Shown in pieces: positions 8,001 through 15,844 of a stretch of DNA of 35,421 nt (position 1 is the stretch's first letter; the number at the start of each line of letters is the position of its first letter). A program made the position numbers and the translations under genes. Source of the DNA: Candidatus Eisenbergiella intestinipullorum (GTDB lineage Bacteria > Bacillota > Clostridia > Lachnospirales > Lachnospiraceae); the NCBI GenBank assembly GCA_019119815.1, contig DWWH01000091.1, forward strand, positions 1 through 35,421, read 5' to 3'. The notes under the pieces were generated by a model that had not been told where the DNA came from, ran no database searches, and was given only the letters and a program-made list of their open reading frames with translations.

Positions 8001-8339
8001 ATCTACGCCACCAGAAGCACGGCCGCCGCGCTGAACGAGGCCGGCGTAAAGGCGAGAAAGGTTAATAAGATCAATCAGGAATCCCCTACGGTCATGGACC
8101 TGATCCTGGGACACCGGATCGATCTGGTTATCGACACCCCTACCCAGGGACGTGACAAGTCCAGAGACGGCTTCCTGATCCGCCGCACCGCCATTGAGAC
8201 CGGCGTGAACTGCCTGACCAGCCTGGATACGGCGAGGGCACTGGTGGGAAGCCTGGAGACGAAGGTGAGAAGCGGCGCGCTGACCCTGGTGGACATCGCA
8301 CAGCTGGACCGGGAGAAGGCTCGGGAACATGCAGAATAA
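5079..8339 (+). CDS. carB: Carbamoyl-phosphate synthase large subunit
   Basis: Makes carbamoyl phosphate from bicarbonate, ammonia and two ATP, with CarA. The protein is 1086 aa, a normal length. Two homologous ATP-grasp halves are visible: the first opens with [20 protein letters not shown], the second near residue 565 with [20 protein letters not shown]. Both have EVNPR(V/S)SRS/T metal-site motifs. The C-terminal ~140 residues form an MGS-like allosteric domain, where ornithine and UMP act in characterised enzymes. Start: ATG 5079 with GGAGG at 5066-5070, overlapping the carA end; an ATG at 5064 in the same frame precedes that ribosome binding site. Confidence 0.98.
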   Translation: [1086 protein letters not shown]

Positions 8340-9156
8340 CGGATGCGAAGCCGGATGCGGGAAGCGGAAAAACCCGCAGGAAAACAGAAAAAATCAGGTG
8401 AATTACCAGAAGGAGCTGGAAAAAATTCTCCGCGGCCTGGAAGCGGAGGAAGCTTCCGGAGGCCGGAAGAAGCGCCTTCTGCTGCATGCCTGCTGCGCTC
8501 CCTGCAGCAGCTATGTGCTGGAATATCTGCGGGAAAAATTTGAGATCACCGTGCTGTATTACAACCCCAACATCACGGAGCGCGGGGAATATGAGAAGCG
8601 CTGCGAAGAACTGAAGCGTCTGGCAGAACGGATGAACGAAGAACGGTTCGGAGCGGAACGGGCGGAGGAAGGATGGTCCCGGCAGGAGAGGGAGCTATCC
8701 GGGGAAATGCCGCGGGCCCTTCCTTCCGGCTATCTGCTCGTGGAGGAAGGCGAATGGGAGCCGAAGCGCTTCTTTGAGGTTTCAAAGGGGCTGGAAAACC
8801 TGCCGGAGGGCGGCGAACGGTGCTTCCGGTGTTATGAGCTCCGCCTGCGTGAAACGGCAAGGCTGGCGGCGGAGCGGGGCTTTGACTATTTCACCACGAC
8901 CCTCACCATCAGCCCTCTGAAGAACGCGGCGAAGCTCAATGAAATCGGGGAGCGTATGGCGGAGGAATACGGTGTGGCCTTTCTGCCCTCGGATTTTAAG
9001 AAAAAGAACGGTTACAAACGTTCCGTGGAGCTGTCGGAAGAATACGGGCTTTACCGTCAGGATTACTGCGGCTGTATTTTTTCCCGGGCAGAAAGGGACA
9101 GGCGGAAGGCCGCCGGGCAGCAGCCGGATGAAAACAGAAAGGATCGGATCGTATGA
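8329..9156 (+). CDS. queH: Epoxyqueuosine reductase QueH
   Basis: Last step of queuosine tRNA modification, reducing epoxyqueuosine to queuosine. QueH replaces the cobalamin enzyme QueG in many Firmicutes. The 275-aa protein has the family's cysteine pattern: CCAPC (C55, C56, C59) after LLLHA, RCFRCYELR (C165, C168) and DYCGC (C247, C249). These sites hold an Fe-S cluster and a second metal in characterised homologues. An Arg/Glu-rich insert around residues 100-140 is longer than typical. ATG 8329 overlaps the end of carB by 11 nt and the stop overlaps argS in ATGA, so the four genes form one operon. No other queuosine gene is in the window. Confidence 0.92.
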   Translation: MQNNGCEAGCGKRKNPQENRKNQVNYQKELEKILRGLEAEEASGGRKKRLLLHACCAPCSSYVLEYLREKFEITVLYYNPNITERGEYEKRCEELKRLAERMNEERFGAERAEEGWSRQERELSGEMPRALPSGYLLVEEGEWEPKRFFEVSKGLENLPEGGERCFRCYELRLRETARLAAERGFDYFTTTLTISPLKNAAKLNEIGERMAEEYGVAFLPSDFKKKNGYKRSVELSEEYGLYRQDYCGCIFSRAERDRRKAAGQQPDENRKDRIV

Positions 9157-10922
9157 AAAAAATTCTGGATGTGATTTCCGAAGAAGTGAAGAAAGCCTTT
9201 GAGACGGCCGGATACGACGGCGGGTTGGGGAAAGTGACCCTGTCCAACCGTCCGGATCTGTGCGAATACCAGTGTAACGGAAGTCTGGCCGGAGCGAAGA
9301 AATATCATAAGGCCCCCATCATGATCGCCCAGGCTGTGGCGGAGGTGCTGAAGGAGAACCCCGTATTTTCCGAAGTATCCGCCGTGGCTCCGGGCTTTCT
9401 GAACCTGAAGGTTTCGGAAGAATTTTTGAGCGGCTATCTGAACGGGATGGCATCAGAGGAAAAATTCGGATTACCGGAACCTGAGAAGAAGGAAACCATC
9501 ATCATTGATTACGGCGGACCCAACGTGGCGAAGCCGCTTCACGTGGGACATCTGCGTTCCGCCGTGATCGGGGAGAGCATCAAGAGGATCCTGCGCTACG
9601 TGGGACATGACGTGACCGGAGATATTCACCTGGGAGACTGGGGACTTCAGATGGGCCAGATCATCACGGAGCTGCAGGAAAGACAGCCGGAGCTTCCCTA
9701 TTTTGACGAAAGCTATACGGGAGAATATCCGAAGGAGGCTCCCTTTACCATCTCCGAGCTGGAGGAGATTTACCCTACGGCCAGCGGAAAATGCAAGGTG
9801 GATGAAGCCTATAAGGAGCGGGCGATGGAAAATACCCGTAAGCTGCAGGACGGCGTGAGAGGACACCGCGCGCTCTGGCAGCATATCCTGAACGTGTCGG
9901 TCGCGGATATGAAGAAAAACTATGAGAAGCTGAACGTGGACTTCGATCTCTGGAACGGCGAGTCCACCGTCCAGTATCTGATTCCCGGCATGGTGGAGAA
10001 AATGAAGCGGGAGGGCTTCGCTCATGAAAGCGAGGGCGCTCTTGTGGTGGATGTGAAGGAAGAAACGGATACAAAGGAGATTCCTCCCTGTATCATTCTG
10101 AAATCCGACGGCGCGGCGCTCTACAGCACCACGGACCTTGCGACCATTGAGGAGAGGATGGAGAAGTATCATCCGGATACTCTGATCTATATCACGGACA
10201 AGCGGCAGGCCATGCATTTTGAGCAGGTGTTCCGCTGCGCGAGAAAGACGGGACTGGTGGATGCGGAAACCAGCCTCAGACATATCGGCTTCGGCACGGT
10301 GAACGGCAGCGACGGAAAGCCTTTCAAGACCCGTCAGGGCGGCGTGCCCCGTCTGGAAAACCTGATCGGGGAGATCGATGAGGAAATGTACAGAAAGATC
10401 CGGGAAAGCCGTAAAGAGCTTTCCGATGAGGAGGCCAGGGAAACGGCGGACATTGTCGGCCTTGCCGCCCTCAAATATGGCGACCTCTCCAACCAGGCGG
10501 CGAAGGATTATGTGTTCGATGTGGACCGCTTTACCTCCTTTGAGGGAGATACCGGACCGTATATCCTCTACACCATCGTCCGGATCAAATCCATTCTGGA
10601 AAAGTACAGAAAACAGGGCGGAAGCCTTGAGGGGCTTTTCATCCTTCCGGCACAGAACCCGGATGAAAAGGCCCTGATGCTGGAGCTTTCCGGCTTCCAG
10701 ACCATGATCGCGGGAGCGGAAAAGGAGCTTGCGCCCAACCGGGTCTGCGCCTACATTTACGATCTCTCCAATGCCTTTAACCGTTTCTATCATGAGACGA
10801 AGATCATCTCGGAGGAGGATGAGACGAGAAAGACCGGCCTGATCGCCCTGCTGATGCTGACGAAGGGCGTGCTGGAGGATTGCATCAGCCTGCTGGGATT
10901 TTCCGCTCCGGACCGGATGTAG
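9153..10922 (+). CDS. argS: Arginyl-tRNA synthetase
   Basis: Charges tRNA-Arg; class I synthetase, 589 aa. The N-terminal Arg-tRNA-synthetase domain contains RPDLCEYQCNG. The HIGH-type signature is HVGH (residues 130-133) after PNVAKPL. The KMSK loop is degenerate, as in most ArgRS (GSDGKPFKTRQGG). The C-terminal DALR anticodon-binding domain includes SNAFNRFYHE. ATG 9153 overlaps the queH stop by 4 nt, so it depends on carAB operon transcription unless an internal promoter exists. Placing argS behind carAB links arginine supply and use. Confidence 0.97.
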   Translation: MKKILDVISEEVKKAFETAGYDGGLGKVTLSNRPDLCEYQCNGSLAGAKKYHKAPIMIAQAVAEVLKENPVFSEVSAVAPGFLNLKVSEEFLSGYLNGMASEEKFGLPEPEKKETIIIDYGGPNVAKPLHVGHLRSAVIGESIKRILRYVGHDVTGDIHLGDWGLQMGQIITELQERQPELPYFDESYTGEYPKEAPFTISELEEIYPTASGKCKVDEAYKERAMENTRKLQDGVRGHRALWQHILNVSVADMKKNYEKLNVDFDLWNGESTVQYLIPGMVEKMKREGFAHESEGALVVDVKEETDTKEIPPCIILKSDGAALYSTTDLATIEERMEKYHPDTLIYITDKRQAMHFEQVFRCARKTGLVDAETSLRHIGFGTVNGSDGKPFKTRQGGVPRLENLIGEIDEEMYRKIRESRKELSDEEARETADIVGLAALKYGDLSNQAAKDYVFDVDRFTSFEGDTGPYILYTIVRIKSILEKYRKQGGSLEGLFILPAQNPDEKALMLELSGFQTMIAGAEKELAPNRVCAYIYDLSNAFNRFYHETKIISEEDETRKTGLIALLMLTKGVLEDCISLLGFSAPDRM

Positions 10923-10932
10923 GATGCCGCTT

Positions 10933-11000
10933 TTCGTCCGGGCCCCGGGCCCAGACCGGCCCACTGCCGGCAGGAGCGCAGAAAATGGGGCCGGACGGAA
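10933..11000 (+). terminator. Long imperfect inverted repeat after argS
   Basis: TTCGTCCGGGCCCC (10933-10946) can pair, with bulges, with GGGGCCGGACGGAA (10987-11000). There is no U-tract, so termination is uncertain. Confidence 0.35.
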
Positions 11001-11017
11001 ACGGCCGTTTGGGACTA

Positions 11018-11044
11018 TTGCATTTCGGCATTTTCAGGTATAAT
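11018..11044 (+). promoter_or_regulatory. Promoter candidate for the flavodiiron gene
   Basis: A perfect TATAAT (11039-11044) with TTGCAT 15 bp upstream (11018-11023). The spacing is short. A second AT-rich stretch, TACAATATAAAAT, lies at about 11115-11127. Confidence 0.45.
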
Positions 11045-11154
11045 ATGGTTCTGGAAAAGAACGCGGCGCTGCGGCCTGAAACGGGCGGCGGCGCCTGGAA
11101 CGTCGGAAAATTTTACAATATAAAATCTGATCGAAAGCAGAGAGGAGAAGAAAC

Positions 11155-12363
11155 ATGTACTGCACACGTAAGGTAACCGATGGAATCACCTGGATCGGCG
11201 GAAGCGACCGCCGCCTGGCGCTGTTTGAAAATCTGTTTCCGATTCCGAGGGGAGTAGCCTATAATTCCTATCTCATTCAGGATGAAAAAACCGCTGTGAT
11301 CGACACGGTTGACAGCTCCATTTCCCGTCAGTTCTTTGAGAACATTCATCACGAGCTGGGAGACAGAAAGCTGGACTACCTGATCGTCAACCACATGGAG
11401 CCGGATCACTGCGCGAATATCGCGGAGCTTCTGCTTCGTTATCCTGATATGAAGCTTGTGGGAAATGCCAAGACCTTCTGTATGATCGGCCAGTTCTACG
11501 GCTTTGAACTGAAGGATGAACAGAAGATTGTGGTGAAGGAGGGCGACAGCCTTTCTCTGGGAAAACATAAGCTGAGCTTTTATTTCGCTCCCATGGTACA
11601 CTGGCCCGAGGTTATGGTGGCTTATGAGGAGACGGAAAAGGTTCTGTTTTCCGCGGACGCATTCGGAAGCTTCGGCGCTCTGAACGGCAACATTTTCAAT
11701 GACGAGCTGGATTTCGATCACGACTGGCTGGATGATGCCCGCCGTTATTACGGCAACATCGTGGGCAAGTACGGCCCGCAGGTACAGGCTGCGCTGAAGA
11801 AGCTTTCCGGCCTGGACATTGCGGTGATCTGCCCGCTGCACGGGCCCGTGTGGAGAAGCGATCTGGGCTATCTGCTTGAAAAATATGATCTGTGGAGCCG
11901 GTATGAGCCGGAGGAAAAGACCGTTGCAATCCTGTACGCCTCCATGTACGGCGATACGGAGAACGCGGCAAATGTGCTGGCGGCAAAGCTGGCGGAGGCC
12001 GGTGTGAAGAATATTGCCATGCATGATGTTTCTGGCACCCATGTGTCCGAGCTGATCAGCGAGGTGTTCCGCTGCAGCCATCTGGTGCTTGCCGCTCCCA
12101 CCTATAACAACGGCATTTATCCGGCCATGCTGAACTTCCTGCATGACTGCAGGGCTCTGAATCTGCAGAACCGCACCATTGGCCTGATTGAAAACGGAAC
12201 CTGGGGACCGGTAGCCGCGAAGCAGATGAAGGAGATTCTGGACGGTCTGAAGAACATGAACGTTCTGGAGCCTGTTGTGACGGTAAAGTCCGCGCTGAAC
12301 GAAGCGTCCATGGAGCAGCTGGAAGCGCTTGCAGGCGCGGTGGCAGCTTCTTTGGCGGAATAA
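11155..12363 (+). CDS. A-type flavoprotein / flavodiiron protein (FprA family)
   Basis: Cytoplasmic oxygen or nitric-oxide scavenging reductase of anaerobes, 402 aa, the family's usual length. The N-terminal metallo-beta-lactamase-like domain carries a complete diiron ligand set: H80-x-E82-x-D84, H149, D168 and H229. The C-terminal flavodoxin domain starts near residue 255 (ILYASMYGDTENAA, the FMN phosphate loop) and continues with APTYNNGIYPAM. There is no extra rubredoxin domain, so electrons must come from a separate donor. It stands alone between terminators; ATG 11155 follows GAGGAG. O2 versus NO preference cannot be read from the sequence. Confidence 0.93.
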   Translation: MYCTRKVTDGITWIGGSDRRLALFENLFPIPRGVAYNSYLIQDEKTAVIDTVDSSISRQFFENIHHELGDRKLDYLIVNHMEPDHCANIAELLLRYPDMKLVGNAKTFCMIGQFYGFELKDEQKIVVKEGDSLSLGKHKLSFYFAPMVHWPEVMVAYEETEKVLFSADAFGSFGALNGNIFNDELDFDHDWLDDARRYYGNIVGKYGPQVQAALKKLSGLDIAVICPLHGPVWRSDLGYLLEKYDLWSRYEPEEKTVAILYASMYGDTENAANVLAAKLAEAGVKNIAMHDVSGTHVSELISEVFRCSHLVLAAPTYNNGIYPAMLNFLHDCRALNLQNRTIGLIENGTWGPVAAKQMKEILDGLKNMNVLEPVVTVKSALNEASMEQLEALAGAVAASLAE

Positions 12364-12389
12364 GGAGAGATTAGAGAATATACAAAAAA

Positions 12390-12437
12390 GAAAGCAGTAT
12401 CAGGGTGGAGAATAGCCTGGTGCTGCTTTCCTGTTTT
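12390..12437 (+). terminator. Terminator of the flavodiiron gene
   Basis: 15-bp stem GAAAGCAGTATCAGG / CCTGGTGCTGCTTTC (two G-U pairs), followed by CTGTTTT. Confidence 0.75.
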
Positions 12438-12494
12438 CAGGATTCTTTTTTCGCAGAATGTTTCTTGGATCTATAAGATCCCTGGAGTCCCTGG

Positions 12495-12543
12495 AAAAAA
12501 AGAGACTTTTCTTCAAATGGTAAAAGAAGAAAAGTCTCTTTTT

Positions 12544-12545
<2 letters not shown>
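12495..12545. terminator. Bidirectional terminator, 20-bp perfect stem
   Basis: Seven A plus GAGACTTTTCTTC pairs exactly with GAAGAAAAGTCTC plus seven T. It can act in both directions and overlaps the stop codon of the minus-strand recombinase. A second small palindrome, GGATCT-ATA-AGATCC, lies at 12468-12482. Confidence 0.8.
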
Positions 12546-13122
<577 letters not shown>

Positions 13123-13194
13123 TTACGTGCGGTCAGTTTAGGTAACCCGCCTTCGGATATAGTATAAAGAACCCCGCGGACGAATGGAACCGGA

Positions 13195-13223
13195 TTGCGC
13201 CGCCCGGCGTATCATGCTAAGAT
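13195..13223 (+). promoter_or_regulatory. Weak promoter candidate for the arabinofuranosidase
   Basis: TTGCGC (13195-13200), 17-bp spacer, TAAGAT (13218-13223). An alternative is TTTAGG (13137-13142) with TAGTAT (13160-13165), also spaced 17. Neither is strong. Confidence 0.35.
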
Positions 13224-13315
13224 AAACCCATCAGCAGATGTTGGAGAAGAGTCAGGCAGCAAACAACAGCAGATACGGAAAAACAACGGATACCATCAGA
13301 AGGAGGGTGACAGAC

Positions 13316-14815
13316 ATGGCGTTCAGAATTCAGATCAACCCGGACAGAGTTTTCGGAAAACGGAGCCCGATGCTCTACGGACAGTTTATCGAACATTTTC
13401 ACAGGCAGATCTACGGAGGAATCTACGATCCGGGCAATCCGCGGTCGGATGAGGATGGATTCCGCACGGACATCATCGAAGCGATGAAGAGGATCAAAGT
13501 GCCCGTACTGCGCTGGCCGGGCGGCTGCTTTGTATCTTCCTACCACTGGAAGGATGCGGTGGGAAAGGAACGCAGGCCTTTTTTTGACAAGGCGTGGAGA
13601 GTGGAGGATCCGAATACCTTCGGGACGGATGAGTACATCAGACTGTGCAGGAAGATCGGCTGCGAGCCCTATATCTGCACCAATGCGGGAACGGGAACGC
13701 CGGAGGAGATGAGCGACTGGGTGGAATACTGCAACCTGGATTCGGAAGGGCAGTATGCGAAATGGAGGATCGCAAACGGCCATCCGGAGCCCTATCGGGT
13801 CAGATACTGGAGCATCGGAAACGAGAATTATGGTCACTGGGAGATCGGCGCGAAGACGGCCCGGGAATGGGGATGCCTGGTGAGGGAGTCGGCCAAGATG
13901 ATGAAGCACGTCTCTCCCACGGCAGAGCTGTCCGCCGCGGCGCTGTCCGATCCTGACTGGAATATGAACCTTCTGAAAAGCTGCGGCCCCTGGCTGGACT
14001 GGATCTCCATCCATGAATACTGGGACATGATGCCGGAGGAGAACCGCCCGGCAACGTATGAGGAATGTATGGCCTTTACGGATGGGATCGATCATTCGGT
14101 AAAAGAAGTGCGGGGCATGCTGGCGGCGCTGAGGCTGGATGGAAAAATAAAGATCGCCTTTGACGAATGGAATCTGAGAAGCTGGCATCATCCCAACGTT
14201 CATACCATCCGCCAGGGCGTAGAGAAGGAGTCCTATCTGACGCCCCGCGACTTAAACGATGACAATTCCACCTATACCATGGCGGATGCGGTATTTTCCG
14301 CCTGCTTCTTAAACGCCATGAACCGCAACTGCGACATTGTGGGAATGGCGAATTTTGCTCCGGTCCTGAACACAAGAGGATGTATCTACAGCGATGCGGA
14401 AGGGATCGTGCTCAGAAGCACCTACCATGTCTTTGATCTGTATGTGAACCGGCTGGGAGATGAGGTGCTGGATCTGTGGGAAAAGGATGAGACTCCGTCT
14501 ATGACAGTGCCTCACAAGGCGGGAGGAACCAGAACGGTGAAAACCCTGGATCTGCTCGCCACCAGATGGTCGGACCGGGAGGGACTGGCAATCGCTGCCG
14601 TCAACAAGCATCCTTCTGAAGAACAGGAGCTGATTCTGGAAACCGGGAGGACGGGCCGGGCGGTGATCTTTCGGCTGACGGGGGATTCCAGGGATGCTTA
14701 CAATGATGTGGACAGAACACGGGTCAGAGTGGAAAAAGAGGAGGCAGGAGACTGCAATGGCCGGATTTCCGTGAAGCTGGGGCCCCATTCCGTCAATATC
14801 ATTCAGATTCTCTGA
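13316..14815 (+). CDS. GH51 alpha-L-arabinofuranosidase
   Basis: Removes terminal alpha-L-arabinofuranosyl groups from arabino-oligosaccharides; retaining glycosidase, 499 aa, typical for the intracellular GH51 family. There is no signal peptide, so it acts in the cytoplasm on imported oligosaccharides. Visible motifs: GQFIEHF near the N-terminus, LRWPGGCF, the acid/base Glu170 in IGNENYG and the nucleophile Glu284 in FDEWN, with the beta-sandwich domain after about residue 400. Start: ATG 13316 with AAGGAGG about 10 bases upstream; the frame is open to 13238. It stands alone, but the pentose cluster at 18-23 kb is a plausible destination for its product. Confidence 0.93.
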   Translation: MAFRIQINPDRVFGKRSPMLYGQFIEHFHRQIYGGIYDPGNPRSDEDGFRTDIIEAMKRIKVPVLRWPGGCFVSSYHWKDAVGKERRPFFDKAWRVEDPNTFGTDEYIRLCRKIGCEPYICTNAGTGTPEEMSDWVEYCNLDSEGQYAKWRIANGHPEPYRVRYWSIGNENYGHWEIGAKTAREWGCLVRESAKMMKHVSPTAELSAAALSDPDWNMNLLKSCGPWLDWISIHEYWDMMPEENRPATYEECMAFTDGIDHSVKEVRGMLAALRLDGKIKIAFDEWNLRSWHHPNVHTIRQGVEKESYLTPRDLNDDNSTYTMADAVFSACFLNAMNRNCDIVGMANFAPVLNTRGCIYSDAEGIVLRSTYHVFDLYVNRLGDEVLDLWEKDETPSMTVPHKAGGTRTVKTLDLLATRWSDREGLAIAAVNKHPSEEQELILETGRTGRAVIFRLTGDSRDAYNDVDRTRVRVEKEEAGDCNGRISVKLGPHSVNIIQIL

Positions 14816-14828
14816 CAGAAAACCTATG

Positions 14829-14878
14829 CCGGCGTGTTGCTGTTTCCCTGGCAAGCCAGCGAACAGTAACGCCGGCGT
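14829..14878 (+). terminator. Hairpin after the arabinofuranosidase gene
   Basis: GCCGGCGT...AACAG-TAACGCCGGC enclosing a smaller CTGGC-AA-GCCAG hairpin. The stem is strong but only TCTTCAG follows, so it may be an RNA 3' end rather than a classic terminator. Confidence 0.45.
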
Positions 14879-14909
14879 CTTCAGAAAATGTAAAGAATAT
14901 GATTTTTTC

Positions 14910-14938
14910 TTGATCTCAGGACGTTACTTTTGTATAAT
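14910..14938 (+). promoter_or_regulatory. Promoter of the small membrane protein pair
   Basis: TTGATC (14910-14915), 17-bp spacer, TATAAT (14933-14938). Confidence 0.75.
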
Positions 14939-15015
14939 GTTTACAGGCAGATGGAACGGTATGATCCGTAGCTTCTGTTATATTTCTGAAAAGAAGAACA
15001 TAGGAGGGAGACAAG

Positions 15016-15261
15016 ATGGCACAGGAAACAAATCAGAACACGAATGTCGCAGAAAATAATGATAAAGGCGGTTTTCTGTGGGGGCTGCTGGGATGCTGTA
15101 TTCCCATCGTGGGACTCGTTCTTTTCCTTGTATGGAAGGATCAGAAGCCGAAAACGGCGAAGGCCGCGGGGATCGGCGCGCTGGTATGTGTGATCGTGGG
15201 TGCTGTTTATTATATTCTTATAATCGCGCTCGGCATTGGAATTGCGGCTACGGGAATGTAA
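15016..15261 (+). CDS. Small two-span membrane protein
   Basis: 81 aa, unknown function. A polar N-terminus of about 17 residues precedes two hydrophobic segments: GFLWGLLGCCIPIVGLVLFLVW (about residues 19-40) and IGALVCVIVGAVYYILIIALGIG (about 53-76), separated by the basic linker KDQKPKTAKAAG. The first segment plus linker resembles the membrane part of several Firmicutes zinc-ribbon/stress membrane proteins, but no ribbon is present here. GGAGG lies just before ATG 15016. It is co-transcribed and probably translationally coupled with the DUF2085 gene, whose ATG follows this stop by one base. Confidence 0.75.
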   Translation: MAQETNQNTNVAENNDKGGFLWGLLGCCIPIVGLVLFLVWKDQKPKTAKAAGIGALVCVIVGAVYYILIIALGIGIAATGM

Positions 15262-15262
15262 G

Positions 15263-15658
15263 ATGGGAAAGTTTTTAAGGATTTTTTTCGGATGTCATGC
15301 GCGGCCGGACCGGTCTTTTTACTGGCACGGCCGCCAGTTTCCGATCTGTGCCAGGTGCACGGGAGAACTGGCGGGGATTCTGACCGGGATTCCTGCCATC
15401 CTTATTTTCGGGTATCTCAGCATTCCGGTCATGGCCCTTCTGATGCTCCCCATGGTTGCGGACGGGTTTCGGCAGCTCTTGACGAAATATACCAGCACCA
15501 ACCTGCGTCGTGTGATTACAGGCTTTTTTTTCGGCATGGCCTTTGACAGTCTTCTCGTTCATTTTCACAGAGCCTGCGTCGGGATCGCAGGAGAACTGGT
15601 CAGACTGATCCTGGGGGATACCGAAGCGGTAAATCGTGCCATAGAGATGTTTTTGTAG
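15263..15658 (+). CDS. DUF2085 family membrane protein
   Basis: 131-aa membrane protein of unknown role. The family motifs are clear: GCHARPDRSFYWHGRQFPICARCTGELAG, with conserved His and paired Cys (CARC) that look like a metal or redox site, then LPMVADGFRQ and S-T-N-L-R-R-V-I-TGFFFG. Three hydrophobic segments are visible. Start: ATG 15263, one base after the preceding stop; an upstream in-frame ATG at 15236 lies inside the previous gene and adds nine non-conserved residues. Confidence 0.82.
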   Translation: MGKFLRIFFGCHARPDRSFYWHGRQFPICARCTGELAGILTGIPAILIFGYLSIPVMALLMLPMVADGFRQLLTKYTSTNLRRVITGFFFGMAFDSLLVHFHRACVGIAGELVRLILGDTEAVNRAIEMFL

Positions 15659-15661
15659 ACG

Positions 15662-15702
15662 GCGTTTTTGCGGAAAGGCAGAAGCGCCGGGCTTTTTTCT
15701 GC
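15662..15702 (+). terminator. Terminator of the DUF2085 gene
   Basis: CGGCGTTTTTGC pairs with GCAGAAGCGCCG (G-U tolerated), followed by GGCTTTTTTCTG. Confidence 0.65.
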
Positions 15703-15734
15703 GGAAAAAAGGACGGAACAGAAGGCTCTGTTTG

Positions 15735-15786
15735 AAAAAAGCGGGGAAGGAAAGCACATGCTGCTGCATGAGAGCTTCCTTCCCCG
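15735..15786 (-). terminator. Terminator of the sulfite/nitrite reductase gene
   Basis: On the minus strand GGGGAAGGAAGC pairs with GCTTTCCTTCCCC around a loop, followed by GCTTTTTT. Confidence 0.75.
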
Positions 15787-15844
15787 TTTCAATGGAATGA
15801 TGGATAAAAGTTCCGCCCTGGCAGATCCTGAAAGGAGCGGATGA

